Assembly: GCA_020048055.1 (NCBI GenBank)
Contig: JAIFNA010000003.1
Span: forward strand, 1-64,000
Direction: 5' to 3'
DNA length: 64,000 nt
Source of the DNA: Arcobacter sp.
Lineage (GTDB): Bacteria > Campylobacterota > Campylobacteria > Campylobacterales > Arcobacteraceae
The stretch's first letter is position 1; every line of letters starts with the position of its first letter. The notes below the pieces were generated by a model. The model saw only the letters and a list, made by a program, of their open reading frames with translations. It was not told where the DNA came from and searched no databases. This document shows positions 27,638-37,459 of this stretch, piece after piece. Made by a program: the position numbers and the translations under genes.

Positions 27638-28483
27638 CTAATGGAGAAGCTCAAGATAAAAATTATATCCATTAACAAGCAAATCATCTCCATAAAATGA
27701 AACCATTTTAGTTTTAAAATGGAGCATCTTTCCATCTTTCCTTAAAAAACTATGTCTTGAATCAATTGTTGTTTTTTTGTGTATCGCTTCTAGCATCTCT
27801 TTTTGTATAGATACAGATGAGCTATTTTCTTTTAAAAGTGATATATTTGAACTCATAAGTTCAGTTTCATCATATTGCATTAATTCGCTAAACTTACTAG
27901 AAACCTCTAAAATATCTCCATTTTTATCTACACTCATTGTTGCAATATACATATCAGCTAACTGCTTATAGTATGTGAGATTTTTATCTAGTTGTTTGTT
28001 TAATGCCAACAAATCGCCCATCTCTTGTGTATCATTTTTAGATTTCACTATAAGTGTTTTTGCTATGTCTTTGATATTTTGTTCTTTTCTGTGTTGAACT
28101 ACAACTTTTTCAATATCTTGTATTATTTTATTAATTGTGACTGGTTTATTGATGTATTTCTTAATTCCAACATCAAGTGCTTCAAGCATATACTCTGTAT
28201 TTGCGTAAGCTGTTGTAACAATAAAAGGTACATTTGAAATTTCATTAATAGCTCTTGCCAAATCAAGTCCAGACATTTTAGGCATATTTATATCTGTAAC
28301 TATAATATCTATCTTGTCTTGATTCTTTTTAAATATTTCCAATGCTTCTTCGCCATCTTCAGCCTCAAAGACCTCTTTAAAAATTTTGCTATATATTTTA
28401 GTTTCTTGTTTTCTTAACGCTCCCTCATCTTCAGCGTAAAGTATAGTTATAGTTCTTAATTCTGAAATATCAAAAGTTGCCAT
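27638..28483 (-). CDS. Response regulator with PAS output domain
   Basis: 281 aa. The receiver (about 1-130) has LYAEDE, phospho-Asp in IVTDINMPKMSG, Thr in VTTAY and Lys in YINKPV. A coiled linker leads to a C-terminal PAS domain (about 170-281, YIATMSVDKNGDILEVSSKF). There is no enzymatic or DNA-binding output, so it may act through protein contacts, for example with the sensor kinase at 29554 two genes upstream. Confidence 0.88.
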   Translation of the reverse strand: MATFDISELRTITILYAEDEGALRKQETKIYSKIFKEVFEAEDGEEALEIFKKNQDKIDIIVTDINMPKMSGLDLARAINEISNVPFIVTTAYANTEYMLEALDVGIKKYINKPVTINKIIQDIEKVVVQHRKEQNIKDIAKTLIVKSKNDTQEMGDLLALNKQLDKNLTYYKQLADMYIATMSVDKNGDILEVSSKFSELMQYDETELMSSNISLLKENSSSVSIQKEMLEAIHKKTTIDSRHSFLRKDGKMLHFKTKMVSFYGDDLLVNGYNFYLELLH

Positions 28484-28514
28484 TATGTTGTCCTCTTTAA
28501 TTTATTTTATTGTT

Positions 28515-29543
28515 TCAATCCACAAACAGTGCATTTGTTTGCAATGCGAAATTTGGTGGTGTTAATCTAAATAATTCATAAGATTTAACACTTGCTATTC
28601 GTCCCCTTGCTGTTCTTTCAATATAGCCATTTGCTAGCAAATATGGCTCAATTGCCTCCTCCAAAGTACCCTCATCTTCACTTAGTGCAGCTGCAATTGT
28701 TGAGAGTCCCATTGGTCGCCCTTTATTTGAAATCAGTAATTCAAGAAGCCTTAAATCCATCTCATCAAATCCTTTATCATTTACACCAAGTTCATCAAGT
28801 GCATATTTACATCTATCAAGTGTAATTGTATTTTCTCCACTCACCTCAGCAAAATCTCTAACCCTTTTTAAAAGTCGTAAAGCTACCCTCGGGGTTCCTC
28901 TGCTTCTTCTTGCTATTTCAAAACTTGCAGTTTCTTTTGTTGGTTTGCCTAATTTATTTGCAGCGATTGTGATGATTTTTGCTAGCTCATCATCGCTATA
29001 AAAATTCATTCTAAAATGCATACCAAATCTATCACGAAGTGGATTACTTATCATTCCGGCTCTTGTTGTTGCACCAATTAAAGTAAATTTTGGCAAATCA
29101 ATCTGCACGGTTTGAGCCGCTGGACCACTTCCTATAATAATATCTAATCGATAATCTTCCATGGCAGGATAAAGTATCTCTTCAATTGCAGGACTTAATC
29201 TATGAATCTCATCGATAAATAAAATATCCCCTTCACTCAAATTTGTAACAATAGCTGCTAAATCACCAGCTTTTTCAATAGTTGGTGCAGCAGTTACTTT
29301 TATACTTGCGCCCATTTGGTTTGCAATAATATGACTAAGTGTTGTTTTTCCAAGCCCTGGTGGTCCAAAAAGTAAAATATGGTCAAGAACATCATCCCTG
29401 ATTTTACAAGCTTCAATAAAAACTTGAAGATTCTTTTTGATTTTCTCTTGCCCTATATATTCATCCCAAATACTCGGACGAAGTATATTTTCAGTGCTAG
29501 TATCTTCAAAAGAAACTTTTTCCACCTCAACCAATCTTTCCAT
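28515..29543 (-). CDS. ruvB: Holliday junction branch migration ATPase RuvB
   Basis: 342 aa, full length. AAA+ motor that drives branch migration with RuvA. It shows [16 protein letters not shown], Walker [11 protein letters not shown], Walker [10 protein letters not shown], sensor 1 IGATTRAGM and the C-terminal winged helix ([20 protein letters not shown] split as [15 protein letters not shown]). It starts 10 bp downstream of the kinase gene at 29554 on the same strand. Confidence 0.98.
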   Translation of the reverse strand: MERLVEVEKVSFEDTSTENILRPSIWDEYIGQEKIKKNLQVFIEACKIRDDVLDHILLFGPPGLGKTTLSHIIANQMGASIKVTAAPTIEKAGDLAAIVTNLSEGDILFIDEIHRLSPAIEEILYPAMEDYRLDIIIGSGPAAQTVQIDLPKFTLIGATTRAGMISNPLRDRFGMHFRMNFYSDDELAKIITIAANKLGKPTKETASFEIARRSRGTPRVALRLLKRVRDFAEVSGENTITLDRCKYALDELGVNDKGFDEMDLRLLELLISNKGRPMGLSTIAAALSEDEGTLEEAIEPYLLANGYIERTARGRIASVKSYELFRLTPPNFALQTNALFVD

Positions 29544-29553
29544 CTATATATTC

Positions 29554-31080
29554 CTATTCCATATCACTATTAATAAATATTGCATCAATAATAGGAAAAC
29601 TAAGGGTAAAAACTGCCCCTTTGTATTTAGTATCTTGATATACAAATTCTTCATTTTGAACTTTTACTTTTCCAAAGCTATCTTCAATAATTTGTTTACA
29701 CATATGAAGTCCCAGTCCTGTTCCATCACTATCTTGTTTGGTTGTAAAATATGGTTTAAATACTTTGTCTAAAATATCTTCAGGGACGCCACCTGCGTTA
29801 TCTTTAATTTTAATTTCTATCATTTGACCAACGATGTGTGTCTCAATAAAAATAAATCTAGATAGTTCATTTTCAATATTAGAAACCAAAACATCTTTAG
29901 CATTATTTAATATATTTAGAAATGCTTGCAAGATTTCACTTTCAAAGCCATTGCACAAAGCATCATCTTTAATGTCTAAAATCAACTCTATATAGTATTT
30001 TGATAATGACGCATTGGCAATTGATAAGCACTTCTGAATCATACTTAAGATATGAAAGTTTTGTTTATCTCTATCATTTTTAATAAAGTTTCTAAAATCA
30101 TTTATTGTATTTGATAAATACTCAGCTTGCTTAATAATTCCATCCATAGCTTCGTGTGTAGTATTTTCATCCAATGTTTTCATTGTATTATAAAGGCTAA
30201 CTGTACTTGCCATAGTTGTAATCATACTAAGTGGTTGCCTCCATTGATGAGCAATATTACCTATCATTTCACCTAGCGTTGCCAACCTACTTTGTTTTTC
30301 AAGGAGTATCTCTTTTGATCTCAAGTTTACAGTATCAGTAATATCCCTCACGCACCCAATCATCCTTAGTGGCATATTGTCATTATCAAATTTTATAACT
30401 TTACCTCTATCCTCAACCCATCTAATATCTCCATTAGCACAAATTATTCTATGTTGACTCACGTATGGCTTATTTGTCTTTAGTGTATCTTGAATTGATT
30501 CAAACACTCTTTGTGCATCATCATGGTGCAGAAGTGACGAGAAAAAACCAAGATCATGTTCCAATTTCGAATCATCTATATAAAACATATCACACCACTG
30601 CTGATTGTGTCTCACCATATTTGTTGTCAAATCCCAATCCCAAACGCCTTCGCCTATAATCTCAAGAGCAAGATTAAGCATTGCCTCTTTCTCTTCTGTT
30701 TTTAATCTTTCATTGTGGATACTTGTTATGTCATTTGCCAGAACCAAAATATTTTTATTTCCTTTTGAATCAAGAAACGGTTTTTTTAAAGATTGATAAT
30801 ATCTTATCTCTTTTGTTGTAACGTCTGTTGATTCTTCATAGACAGTTTGCAATTCATTCAAATCCATAATATCTTGAATATTTTTTAGATAAAAATCTGT
30901 TTGTTCTTTGTTTGGATTAAAATCACTATCTGATTTTCCTATCATATTTTCTGGAGTTGTATTGTAGAGCTTAGAAAGAGTTTGATTAGCAAATTCAAAT
31001 TGACCTTGATAATTTTTTATCATTATAATATTGGGTGTTTCATCTGTAATCGTCTTAATCACTTCTGTAAATTGGCTCAT
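29554..31080 (-). CDS. Cytosolic PAS-PAS sensor histidine kinase
   Basis: 508 aa. PAS 1 (about 8-125), PAS 2 with PAC (about 140-260, PAS_3 type: GVWDWDLTTNMVRHN, WVEDRGKVI), then the H-box GNIAHQWRQPLSM and HATPase motifs NILNNAKDVL, NAGGVPEDI and DGTGLGLHM. The HQWRQPL signature places it in the same subgroup as the kinase at 20225. No membrane helices. It is divergent from nadA with a 186-bp intergenic control region. Confidence 0.92.
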   Translation of the reverse strand: MSQFTEVIKTITDETPNIIMIKNYQGQFEFANQTLSKLYNTTPENMIGKSDSDFNPNKEQTDFYLKNIQDIMDLNELQTVYEESTDVTTKEIRYYQSLKKPFLDSKGNKNILVLANDITSIHNERLKTEEKEAMLNLALEIIGEGVWDWDLTTNMVRHNQQWCDMFYIDDSKLEHDLGFFSSLLHHDDAQRVFESIQDTLKTNKPYVSQHRIICANGDIRWVEDRGKVIKFDNDNMPLRMIGCVRDITDTVNLRSKEILLEKQSRLATLGEMIGNIAHQWRQPLSMITTMASTVSLYNTMKTLDENTTHEAMDGIIKQAEYLSNTINDFRNFIKNDRDKQNFHILSMIQKCLSIANASLSKYYIELILDIKDDALCNGFESEILQAFLNILNNAKDVLVSNIENELSRFIFIETHIVGQMIEIKIKDNAGGVPEDILDKVFKPYFTTKQDSDGTGLGLHMCKQIIEDSFGKVKVQNEEFVYQDTKYKGAVFTLSFPIIDAIFINSDME

Positions 31081-31266
31081 TCAAAGTACCTTTTATTTTT
31101 CAATATTCTATAAGTTGTATATAATATCAAAAAATTGATAAATATTAAGTTACCAGTAGTTACAAAAATATTACATTTTATAAAAGTAGAAATCGCAACT
31201 CAGTCAGTAATTAAGTTCTTTTGGATATATTTATAGTTAATTTTTTTTAAAGAGGCGATAGAATTT

Positions 31267-32259
31267 ATGGATTTTAAAGAAGAGATTTTAAATCTTAAGC
31301 GGGAACTAGATGTTACAGTAGTTGCCCATTATTACCAAAAAGACGAAGTTTTTGAACTCGCTGATATAGTTGGTGATAGTTTAGAGCTAGCAAAAAGATC
31401 TCTAGCTGCAACTACCCAAAATATAATATTTTGTGGTGTAGGTTTTATGGGCGAAAGTGTCAAAGTAATGGCACCACATAAAAGAGTTTTGATGCCAAAA
31501 ATAGCATGTTGTGCTATGGCAAAAATGATTGATGTTGATTATTTTCACGCCAATTTAAAAACCTTAAATGATGCTGGAATATCAAATGATGATATTTTAC
31601 CAATTACTTATATTAACTCAAGCGCAGCTGTTAAAGCTATTGTTGGGAAAATGGGTGGATATGTTTGCACAAGCTCTAATGCTTACAAAATTATAGAAAA
31701 AGGGCTTAGTAGCGGTAAAAAAATATTTTTTGTGCCTGATCGTTGTTTGGGGCAAAATTTTGCGCACAAAATGAACCTAAAATCAGCTGTAATTGGGGTT
31801 GATAGTATTGAAACAATAAAAGATGCTGATATTATCTGTTTTAATGGATTTTGCTCGGTTCATCAACTTTTTACAGTTGAAGATATAGAATTTTTTAGAA
31901 ATAAATACCCAGATATTATAGTTGCAGTTCATCCTGAGTGTGATCCTAGTATAGTACAAAGAGCAGATTTTGTTGGAAGCACATCACAATTGATACATTT
32001 CATAACACAAGAGATAGCACCAACTCAAAAAGTTGTAGTGGGAACAGAATTTAATATGGTTAATAGACTAAGACCAAATAATACTTTTATTTTAAGTAGC
32101 ACAAAACCAGAGTGTCCAACAATGAATGAAACAACTTTGGAGGACCTATACAATACACTTATCTCTATCAAAAATAGAACTTTCACAAATGAAATTTTTA
32201 TTAGTGATGAAACAGTACACTATGCAAGAGTAGCGCTTGAACGAATGTTCGAAGTTTAA
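31267..32259 (+). CDS. nadA: Quinolinate synthase
   Basis: 330 aa. [4Fe-4S] enzyme joining iminoaspartate and dihydroxyacetone phosphate to quinolinate in NAD synthesis. Motifs: VAHYYQKDEV, DSLELAKRS, FCGVGFMGESVKV, YINSSAAVKA, PDRCLGQNFA, HPECDPSIVQ and KPECPTMNETTLEDL. The three cluster cysteines fit the ACCAMA, RCLG and PECP regions. First gene of a plus-strand run; nadC follows by 29 bp. Confidence 0.97.
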   Translation: MDFKEEILNLKRELDVTVVAHYYQKDEVFELADIVGDSLELAKRSLAATTQNIIFCGVGFMGESVKVMAPHKRVLMPKIACCAMAKMIDVDYFHANLKTLNDAGISNDDILPITYINSSAAVKAIVGKMGGYVCTSSNAYKIIEKGLSSGKKIFFVPDRCLGQNFAHKMNLKSAVIGVDSIETIKDADIICFNGFCSVHQLFTVEDIEFFRNKYPDIIVAVHPECDPSIVQRADFVGSTSQLIHFITQEIAPTQKVVVGTEFNMVNRLRPNNTFILSSTKPECPTMNETTLEDLYNTLISIKNRTFTNEIFISDETVHYARVALERMFEV

Positions 32260-32288
32260 TAAATAGAAGCAAATTTAAGGAGTTAGAA

Positions 32289-33113
32289 GTGGCGATCAAT
32301 ATTAGAAAATTTGTAAAAAATGCTATTTTAGAAGATAACGGTAGAGGGGATTTATTTTTTGATATTGCTCCAAAAGGTAGATTTACAGCTAGAGTAATCG
32401 CAAAAGATGATGGGATACTAGCTGGAGTAAAATATGCAAAAGTATTAGCGAGAACGGAAAAATTTGATTGTATCTTTAAACTTCAGGATGGAGAGAGTGT
32501 AAAAAAAGGTGATATTATCGCTGAACTTGAAGGTAAAGCATCGATACTTTTAAGTAGCGAAAGGACATTTTTAAATATCCTTCAACATGCAAGTGGAATA
32601 GCAACAAACGCTTCAAAATATGCAAAACTTCTTGAAGGTAGCAATGTTGTTTTACTAGATACAAGAAAAACAAGACCAGGTTTAAGAGATTTTGAAAAAT
32701 ATGCAAGTAGAATTGGTGGAGCGATTAACCATAGGTTAGGACTTGATGATTGCTTAATGCTCAAAGACACTCACTTAAAAACAATTACAAACCTCAAAGA
32801 GTTTGTTGTAACTGCTCGAAAAAGAATCTCATGGGTTACAAAAATAGAGATAGAATGTGAAACTTTTACTCAAGTCCAAGAAGCAATGGATGCAGGTGGA
32901 GATATAATTATGTGTGATAATATGAACCCAGACGAGATAAAAATTGTCTCAAAATTTAGAGACGAGCACTATCCGCATGTACTCCTTGAAGCAAGTGGAA
33001 ATATCACAGCTGAAACAATAAGTAGTTATCTAAATAGTGGCGTAAATGCAATAAGTAGTGGCTCAATTATCCACCAAGCAACATGGCTTGATTTCTCTAT
33101 GAAGTTTGACTAA
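32289..33113 (+). CDS. nadC: Quinolinate phosphoribosyltransferase
   Basis: 274 aa from a GTG start preceded by AAGGAG. It decarboxylates quinolinate with PRPP to nicotinate mononucleotide. Signatures: EDNGRGDLFFDI, FLNILQHASGIAT, DTRKTRPGLRDFEKYA split here as DTRKTRPGLR, GGAINHRLGLDD, KIEIECET and LEASGNI. Usual length. Downstream of nadA in the same pathway. Confidence 0.97.
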   Translation: MAINIRKFVKNAILEDNGRGDLFFDIAPKGRFTARVIAKDDGILAGVKYAKVLARTEKFDCIFKLQDGESVKKGDIIAELEGKASILLSSERTFLNILQHASGIATNASKYAKLLEGSNVVLLDTRKTRPGLRDFEKYASRIGGAINHRLGLDDCLMLKDTHLKTITNLKEFVVTARKRISWVTKIEIECETFTQVQEAMDAGGDIIMCDNMNPDEIKIVSKFRDEHYPHVLLEASGNITAETISSYLNSGVNAISSGSIIHQATWLDFSMKFD

Positions 33114-33127
33114 AAAAAGGAAATAAA

Positions 33128-34090
33128 ATCAAAGCAAATATCTACGATGAGGCACTTTCTCTTATAAAAAATGCTCAATATGTTTTAGTTTTAACCCATA
33201 CAAACCCAGATGCGGACACAATTTCTTGTGGACTAGCACTAAGTAATTTTATGTGGGAAAATAAAATTAAACACAAAGTATTTAATCAAGAAAAAGATTT
33301 GCCAAAAAACTTTGATTTTTTACCAAGATTTGAAAAAATAACAAACCAGTTGCCAAATTTTTACGATTTGGCAATTTATGTTGATTGTGGAGATAAAGGT
33401 AGAGTTGATATTAAAACAAATGAAAATATAAAAATTATAAATATTGACCATCATGCCTCAAATGATGATTTTGGGGATATAAATATCACTGATGATACAA
33501 AATCAAGTACAGCAGAGGTTTTATACCATTTTTTTAAAAACAATAATTTAGAAATATCACGTGACATTGCTACTTGTATCTATACAGGTATTTATAGTGA
33601 TAGCTTAGGTTTTAGCACACCAAGGGTTGATGGTGATACATTTGCAATTGCTCACCATTTATCACTTTGTGGAGTAAATCCATCATTCGTAGCTGATATG
33701 CTCACAAGGAGAGATTCATTAGCAAAATATAGGCTTTTGCCTCTAGTTTTAGATAGCCTAAGCCTCTATCAAGAGGGAAAAGTTGGCGTTGTTTATGTAG
33801 TTGATGATTGGTTAAACAAAACGGGCGGGAGTGTGCGAGATATTCACGATGTTGTTGATATGGTTTTATCTATTGGTGTTGTAGAAGTTGCGTTTTTAAT
33901 GAGAGTATCTGGTGGGAAAACAAGAGTTTCACTTAGAAGCAAAAACAATTTTGATGTTTCAAAAGTAGCATCACATTTTGGTGGTGGTGGACATATTATG
34001 GCTGCTGGATGTTCGATAGATAGCGATATGGACGAAGCATTAAAACAAATTTTAAATATTATAAAGGATGAGAATGAAAAGAAATTTTAG
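33128..34090 (+). CDS. DHH-family phosphoesterase (NrnA-like), apparent ATC start
   Basis: Bifunctional oligoribonuclease/phosphatase-type protein, 321 aa from 33128. The first ATG is at 33251, but starting there would remove the essential metal motif THTNPDADT encoded at about 33196-33222. The frame is open upstream to an ATC at 33128 with AAGGA about 6 nt before it, exactly where the family's N-terminal Met-Lys-x-x-Ile-Tyr normally lies. Other motifs: NIDHHASND, GIYSDSLGF, and the DHHA1 end HFGGGGHIMAAGC. It follows nadC by 14 bp and overlaps the M23 peptidase gene by 17 bp. A rare ATC start or a sequencing error are the alternatives. Confidence 0.82.
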   Translation: MKANIYDEALSLIKNAQYVLVLTHTNPDADTISCGLALSNFMWENKIKHKVFNQEKDLPKNFDFLPRFEKITNQLPNFYDLAIYVDCGDKGRVDIKTNENIKIINIDHHASNDDFGDINITDDTKSSTAEVLYHFFKNNNLEISRDIATCIYTGIYSDSLGFSTPRVDGDTFAIAHHLSLCGVNPSFVADMLTRRDSLAKYRLLPLVLDSLSLYQEGKVGVVYVVDDWLNKTGGSVRDIHDVVDMVLSIGVVEVAFLMRVSGGKTRVSLRSKNNFDVSKVASHFGGGGHIMAAGCSIDSDMDEALKQILNIIKDENEKKF

Positions 34091-35471
34091 AGATGGAAGA
34101 ATTAGAAAAGGTAATAAATACTTTTTGCCTAGTGTAGCTTTGGTTGTATTGATTGGACTTGGGTTTTTATTTTTTGCTCCACAATTTGAAAGGGAATCAC
34201 CAAAAATAAAATTAAAACAAGATGGCTTTTGGAACCTCAAAGATAGCCTTGAAATTGAGCTTAGTGACAATAGTAACCTAACCTCATACAAAGTAACTTT
34301 TATAGATGAAAAAGAGGAGAAAGTTTTAGATGAAAAAATAATCACTGCTCCGACAAAAAAAATTAATTTAAAAATTGCTCCACCAAAATTTGAAAATATC
34401 TACAAAGGGAAATCAATAAAACTCCAAATTGAAGCAACTGACGATAGTAGATGGGGCTTTTTGATGGGTAACACAACAGACAATACTTATGATTTAATAA
34501 TAGACACAAAAGCTCCAACATCACTTGTAATAAACAATAGTAGATATATAGCAAGGGGCGGAAGTGCTTTGGTTGTAGTAAAAGTTGAAGATGAAAATAT
34601 CAAGCAAGCATATATCAATTTTAGTGACCAAACAAATTTTGCACTAATTCCATTTTACAAAAAAAACTACTACGCTGCAATTATAGCTTGGGATATAAAT
34701 ATACCATTTGAAGAATTTAATGGGGCAAATGTTGTAGCTATCGATAAAGCTGGAAATAAATCAGTAGCAAAAATTCCACTTTATATTCAAGATTTCGCAG
34801 TTAAAAATGACAACCTAAATATTCCACAAAGCTTTATAGATACGATAAGTACAAGTGTTTTAGAAAATATGAATGAAGAAGTTCCTGCTGATTTAGAGGC
34901 TAGATTTATAAAACAAAATAAAGACCTTAGAGCAAAAAATGTAGCTAAAATAAAAGAGGTGTCTCTAAAACATCTAAAACAAAATATGATTAGTGACTTT
35001 AAGATTGATCATTTCGTAAGACTTCAAGGTTCGCAAACAGCAGCAGGTTTTGGCGAAAGAAGACACTACTTTTTAAACAACAAAAAAATCGATGAAGAGT
35101 GGCACTTAGGACTTGATTGGGCAAGTGTAAAACAAGACTCTATAACTATCTCAAATGGTGGAGATATTATTTTCAAAGAGTATCTTGGAATTTATGGAAA
35201 TACTATTATAATTGACCATGGTTTGGGACTTGGGACACTCTATGCACACACTACAAGTCAATTTATTAATGTTGGTGATAAAGCTGTTAAAAATCAAAAA
35301 ATTGCTACAACTGGTGTAACTGGAGCTGTTTTAGGAGATCATCTACATTTTGGTGTTTTAGTGCAAGGGATAGAGGTAAATCCAATAGAGTGGATGGATC
35401 CAAATTGGATTAAAACAAGAATTACAGAGATACTTGATACAAGTAAAGCTATAATTTCTCCAACTCCATAA
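34074..35471 (+). CDS. Membrane-anchored M23 peptidoglycan endopeptidase
   Basis: 465 aa from the ATG at 34074, which has AAAGGA 7 nt upstream (another ATG at 34068). One N-terminal membrane helix (about 15-35) anchors a periplasmic region. The C-terminal M23 domain keeps the zinc ligands: H and D in EWHLGLDW and the HLH in GDHLHFGV, plus IIDHGLGLGTLYAH. It likely cuts peptide cross-links in peptidoglycan, like the cell-shape endopeptidases of Campylobacter and Helicobacter. Its place before lpxC fits an envelope role. Confidence 0.9.
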   Translation: MKRNFRDGRIRKGNKYFLPSVALVVLIGLGFLFFAPQFERESPKIKLKQDGFWNLKDSLEIELSDNSNLTSYKVTFIDEKEEKVLDEKIITAPTKKINLKIAPPKFENIYKGKSIKLQIEATDDSRWGFLMGNTTDNTYDLIIDTKAPTSLVINNSRYIARGGSALVVVKVEDENIKQAYINFSDQTNFALIPFYKKNYYAAIIAWDINIPFEEFNGANVVAIDKAGNKSVAKIPLYIQDFAVKNDNLNIPQSFIDTISTSVLENMNEEVPADLEARFIKQNKDLRAKNVAKIKEVSLKHLKQNMISDFKIDHFVRLQGSQTAAGFGERRHYFLNNKKIDEEWHLGLDWASVKQDSITISNGGDIIFKEYLGIYGNTIIIDHGLGLGTLYAHTTSQFINVGDKAVKNQKIATTGVTGAVLGDHLHFGVLVQGIEVNPIEWMDPNWIKTRITEILDTSKAIISPTP

Positions 35472-35512
35472 ACTTCAAGCGTTAAACCAAAGAGTAAATA
35501 AAAAGAAAAAAT

Positions 35513-36421
35513 ATGAAACAACGAACAATTAAAAAAAGTGTTGAGATAGTTGGGATTGGACTACACAAAGGTGTCCCTGTAAAGATGATTTTAGAACCAC
35601 TTCCGATTAATTCTGGGATTATGTTTTATAGAAAAGATGAGGGGGTTACAATACCCCTTACCCCTGAATTTGTAGTTGATACAAAAATGGCAACTGTTAT
35701 AGGTAAAAACGGTGTAGTGATATCAACTATCGAGCATCTTTTGTCAGCCATTTATGCTTATGGTATAGATAATCTTAGAATTGTACTTGATAATGATGAG
35801 ATACCAATACTTGATGGCAGTAGTAGTGGATACTGTATGCTTATCGACGAAGTTGGGATAGAAGAACAAAGTGCGCCCAAAAAAGCGATAAGGATTAAAA
35901 AAGAGGTGGTGGTTGAAGCTGGAAATAAAGTCGTAAGATTAAAGCCATCAAACCATATCATTTATGATTTTGCTATCAATTTTGACCATCCTGTGATTGG
36001 GGAGCAAAATTTTAGGTTTGATTATAGTATCGAAGATTATAAAGAAAATATCAGTCGAGCTAGAACTTTTGGATTTTTACATGAAGTTCAATATCTAAGA
36101 AGTATAGGATTAGCACTTGGTGGGAGCCTTGAAAATGCTATCGTTTTAGATGACCAAAAGATACTCAATCCTGATGGATTAAGATACGATGATGAATTTG
36201 TAAGACATAAAATCCTCGATGCAATAGGTGATATGTCTCTTTTGGGATACACAATGATTGGAGAATATCAAGCAATTGCAGGGAGTCATCACCTAAATCA
36301 TCTATTAACAAAAAAACTACTAGAAAATCCGCAAAATTATGAGATTATTGATCTAGAACTAGCAACAACCACAAGTGAAGCGACAAATCTTCAAATGGCT
36401 TATGCAAAAAACAGAGCTTAA
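35513..36421 (+). CDS. lpxC: UDP-3-O-acyl-N-acetylglucosamine deacetylase
   Basis: 302 aa. Zinc enzyme of the committed step in lipid A synthesis. Features: QRTIKKSVEIVGIGLHKGVP, STIEHLLSAIYAYGIDN (zinc His in EHLLSA), LDGSSSGYCMLID, ISRARTFGF, and the C-terminal RHKILDAIGDMSLLG and AGSHHLNH. All residues of the family appear intact. Preceded by an endopeptidase and followed directly by tsaB. Confidence 0.98.
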   Translation: MKQRTIKKSVEIVGIGLHKGVPVKMILEPLPINSGIMFYRKDEGVTIPLTPEFVVDTKMATVIGKNGVVISTIEHLLSAIYAYGIDNLRIVLDNDEIPILDGSSSGYCMLIDEVGIEEQSAPKKAIRIKKEVVVEAGNKVVRLKPSNHIIYDFAINFDHPVIGEQNFRFDYSIEDYKENISRARTFGFLHEVQYLRSIGLALGGSLENAIVLDDQKILNPDGLRYDDEFVRHKILDAIGDMSLLGYTMIGEYQAIAGSHHLNHLLTKKLLENPQNYEIIDLELATTTSEATNLQMAYAKNRA

Positions 36422-36422
36422 A

Positions 36423-36884
36423 ATGTCCAAAATATCACTTCTAGTAATCTCTATCGCAAACCCAATTTTAATTGGTGTTTATAAAGAGGGGAACCTAAAA
36501 GAAACAATCAAGGGTTATGGTAAAACAAGTGATGTTTTACCCAAAATAATAGATGAACTTTTGAAAAAAATGTCAATTGGAGAATTGATTTATGTAAATG
36601 GACCAGGAAGCTATATGTCAATAAAATTAGCTTATATATTTTTAAAAACACTTTCAATCACGCTAAATATCCCATTTTTAGCTCTTAGCGGGTTTGATGT
36701 AAACAACAACTCACCAATCAAAGCTTTGGGAAAAAAATACTTTTTTTTAGATGAAAACAATGAGATAAAAATGAGATTTTTAGATGATGATGAGATAGTA
36801 AATGACTTTGTATTGCCTTTGGTTATCAATTATGAAAAATGTTTTAGCGATACACTTCCAAACTATCAACTACCAGCCGTATAG
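36423..36884 (+). CDS. tsaB: TsaB-like t6A-synthesis protein
   Basis: 153 aa from the ATG at 36423, immediately after the lpxC stop. It has the TsaB/ASKHA core pattern VNGPGSYMSIKLAYIFLKTL, in place of the common GPGSFTGLRIG, and an N-terminal LLVISIANPILIGVY beta-strand pair. It is short, as in other Campylobacterota. TsaB is the scaffold partner of TsaD in threonylcarbamoyl-adenosine synthesis. The next locus is a restriction-modification island that probably inserted here. Confidence 0.78.
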   Translation: MSKISLLVISIANPILIGVYKEGNLKETIKGYGKTSDVLPKIIDELLKKMSIGELIYVNGPGSYMSIKLAYIFLKTLSITLNIPFLALSGFDVNNNSPIKALGKKYFFLDENNEIKMRFLDDDEIVNDFVLPLVINYEKCFSDTLPNYQLPAV

Positions 36885-36906
36885 TTTTTCCAAAGAACAA
36901 AAACAA

Positions 36907-37095
36907 TTATTTCTTAGCTTTAAAACTTTCTTCCAATTCCTTTAATTCATCGGCATTTTGTTGGGCTTTTTTGACTGCTTCTTCAAATGCGAAGCCCTTC
37001 ATCACTATTTCATACAGTTTTGGTTTTTCTTTTCGCCAGTTTCTTATGGTAACGGTTGTAATTCCAAGCAATCCTGCCATGTCTCTTTGAGTCAT
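36907..37095 (-). CDS. Small helix-turn-helix protein next to type III R-M genes
   Basis: 62 aa. The N-terminal half is a helix-turn-helix (QRDMAGLLGITTVTIRNWRK), the C-terminal half a charged helix (FEEAVKKAQQNADELKELEE). It is divergent from mod with a 163-bp A+T-rich gap, the arrangement expected of a controller protein. It could also be an unrelated small regulator carried by the island. Confidence 0.65.
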   Translation of the reverse strand: MTQRDMAGLLGITTVTIRNWRKEKPKLYEIVMKGFAFEEAVKKAQQNADELKELEESFKAKK

Positions 37096-37258
37096 TTTTA
37101 GCCTTTTTTTACTAAAAATCTAACTCATACCCAATAATTACTCAACAGATAAAATATTTACTATTATATTAATAAAATAGTAAATATATTACGGTTATAC
37201 TTCTTGGTTAGTTAAATATTAACTATAAATTATCAAAAAGAGAAAAATATTAGCTATT

Positions 37259-37459
37259 ATGAAAAAATATGAGAACTATACAAAAGAACAATTAATTCAA
37301 AAAATAAAACAGTTAGAATCCAAAAAATATGGTCTTGTTTGGGATGATGAAAAAGAGCCTGAAAAAGTTGTATTAGAGTGCCAAAATAATATACCAATAC
37401 TCAAAAAAATTGATGAAAAAACAATAAAAACAGATATAAAAAACCTACAAATATTTTGA
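37259..37459 (+). CDS. mod: Type III methyltransferase Mod, N-terminal fragment (frameshifted)
   Basis: 66 codons. The sequence (KKYENYTKEQLIQKIKQLE, then KKYGLVWDDEKEPEKVVLE) is the usual coiled-coil N-terminus of Campylobacterota type III Mod proteins, and it stops just where the IEGDNYHAL segment should follow. That segment is present in the -1 frame of the next ORF. The break lies in a run of six A at 37438-37443. One more A, or a -1 ribosomal shift, would join the parts into about 550 aa. Confidence 0.8.
   Translation: MKKYENYTKEQLIQKIKQLESKKYGLVWDDEKEPEKVVLECQNNIPILKKIDEKTIKTDIKNLQIF
37438..37444 (+). promoter_or_regulatory. A AAA AAC heptamer at the mod frame break
   Basis: In the reading frame of the N-terminal fragment the codons are ATA AAA AAC, so the heptamer is in the X XXY YYZ phase needed for -1 tandem slippage, and -1 slippage gives exactly the frame of the methyltransferase body. 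The zero-frame stop follows five codons later. I see no stable hairpin just downstream; TGATAATTATCA at 37467-37478 is a palindrome without a loop. It could equally be a phase-variable A tract or a fixed mutation. Confidence 0.5.

Noticed and set aside
29437-29772. 111-codon open frame on the plus strand
   Set aside because: Antisense to the end of a PAS kinase and ruvB start; composition is that of a reversed A+T-rich gene.
33251-34090. ATG at 33251 as start of the DHH phosphoesterase
   Set aside because: It removes the first metal-binding motif; the frame continues upstream to a well-placed ATC with a ribosome site.
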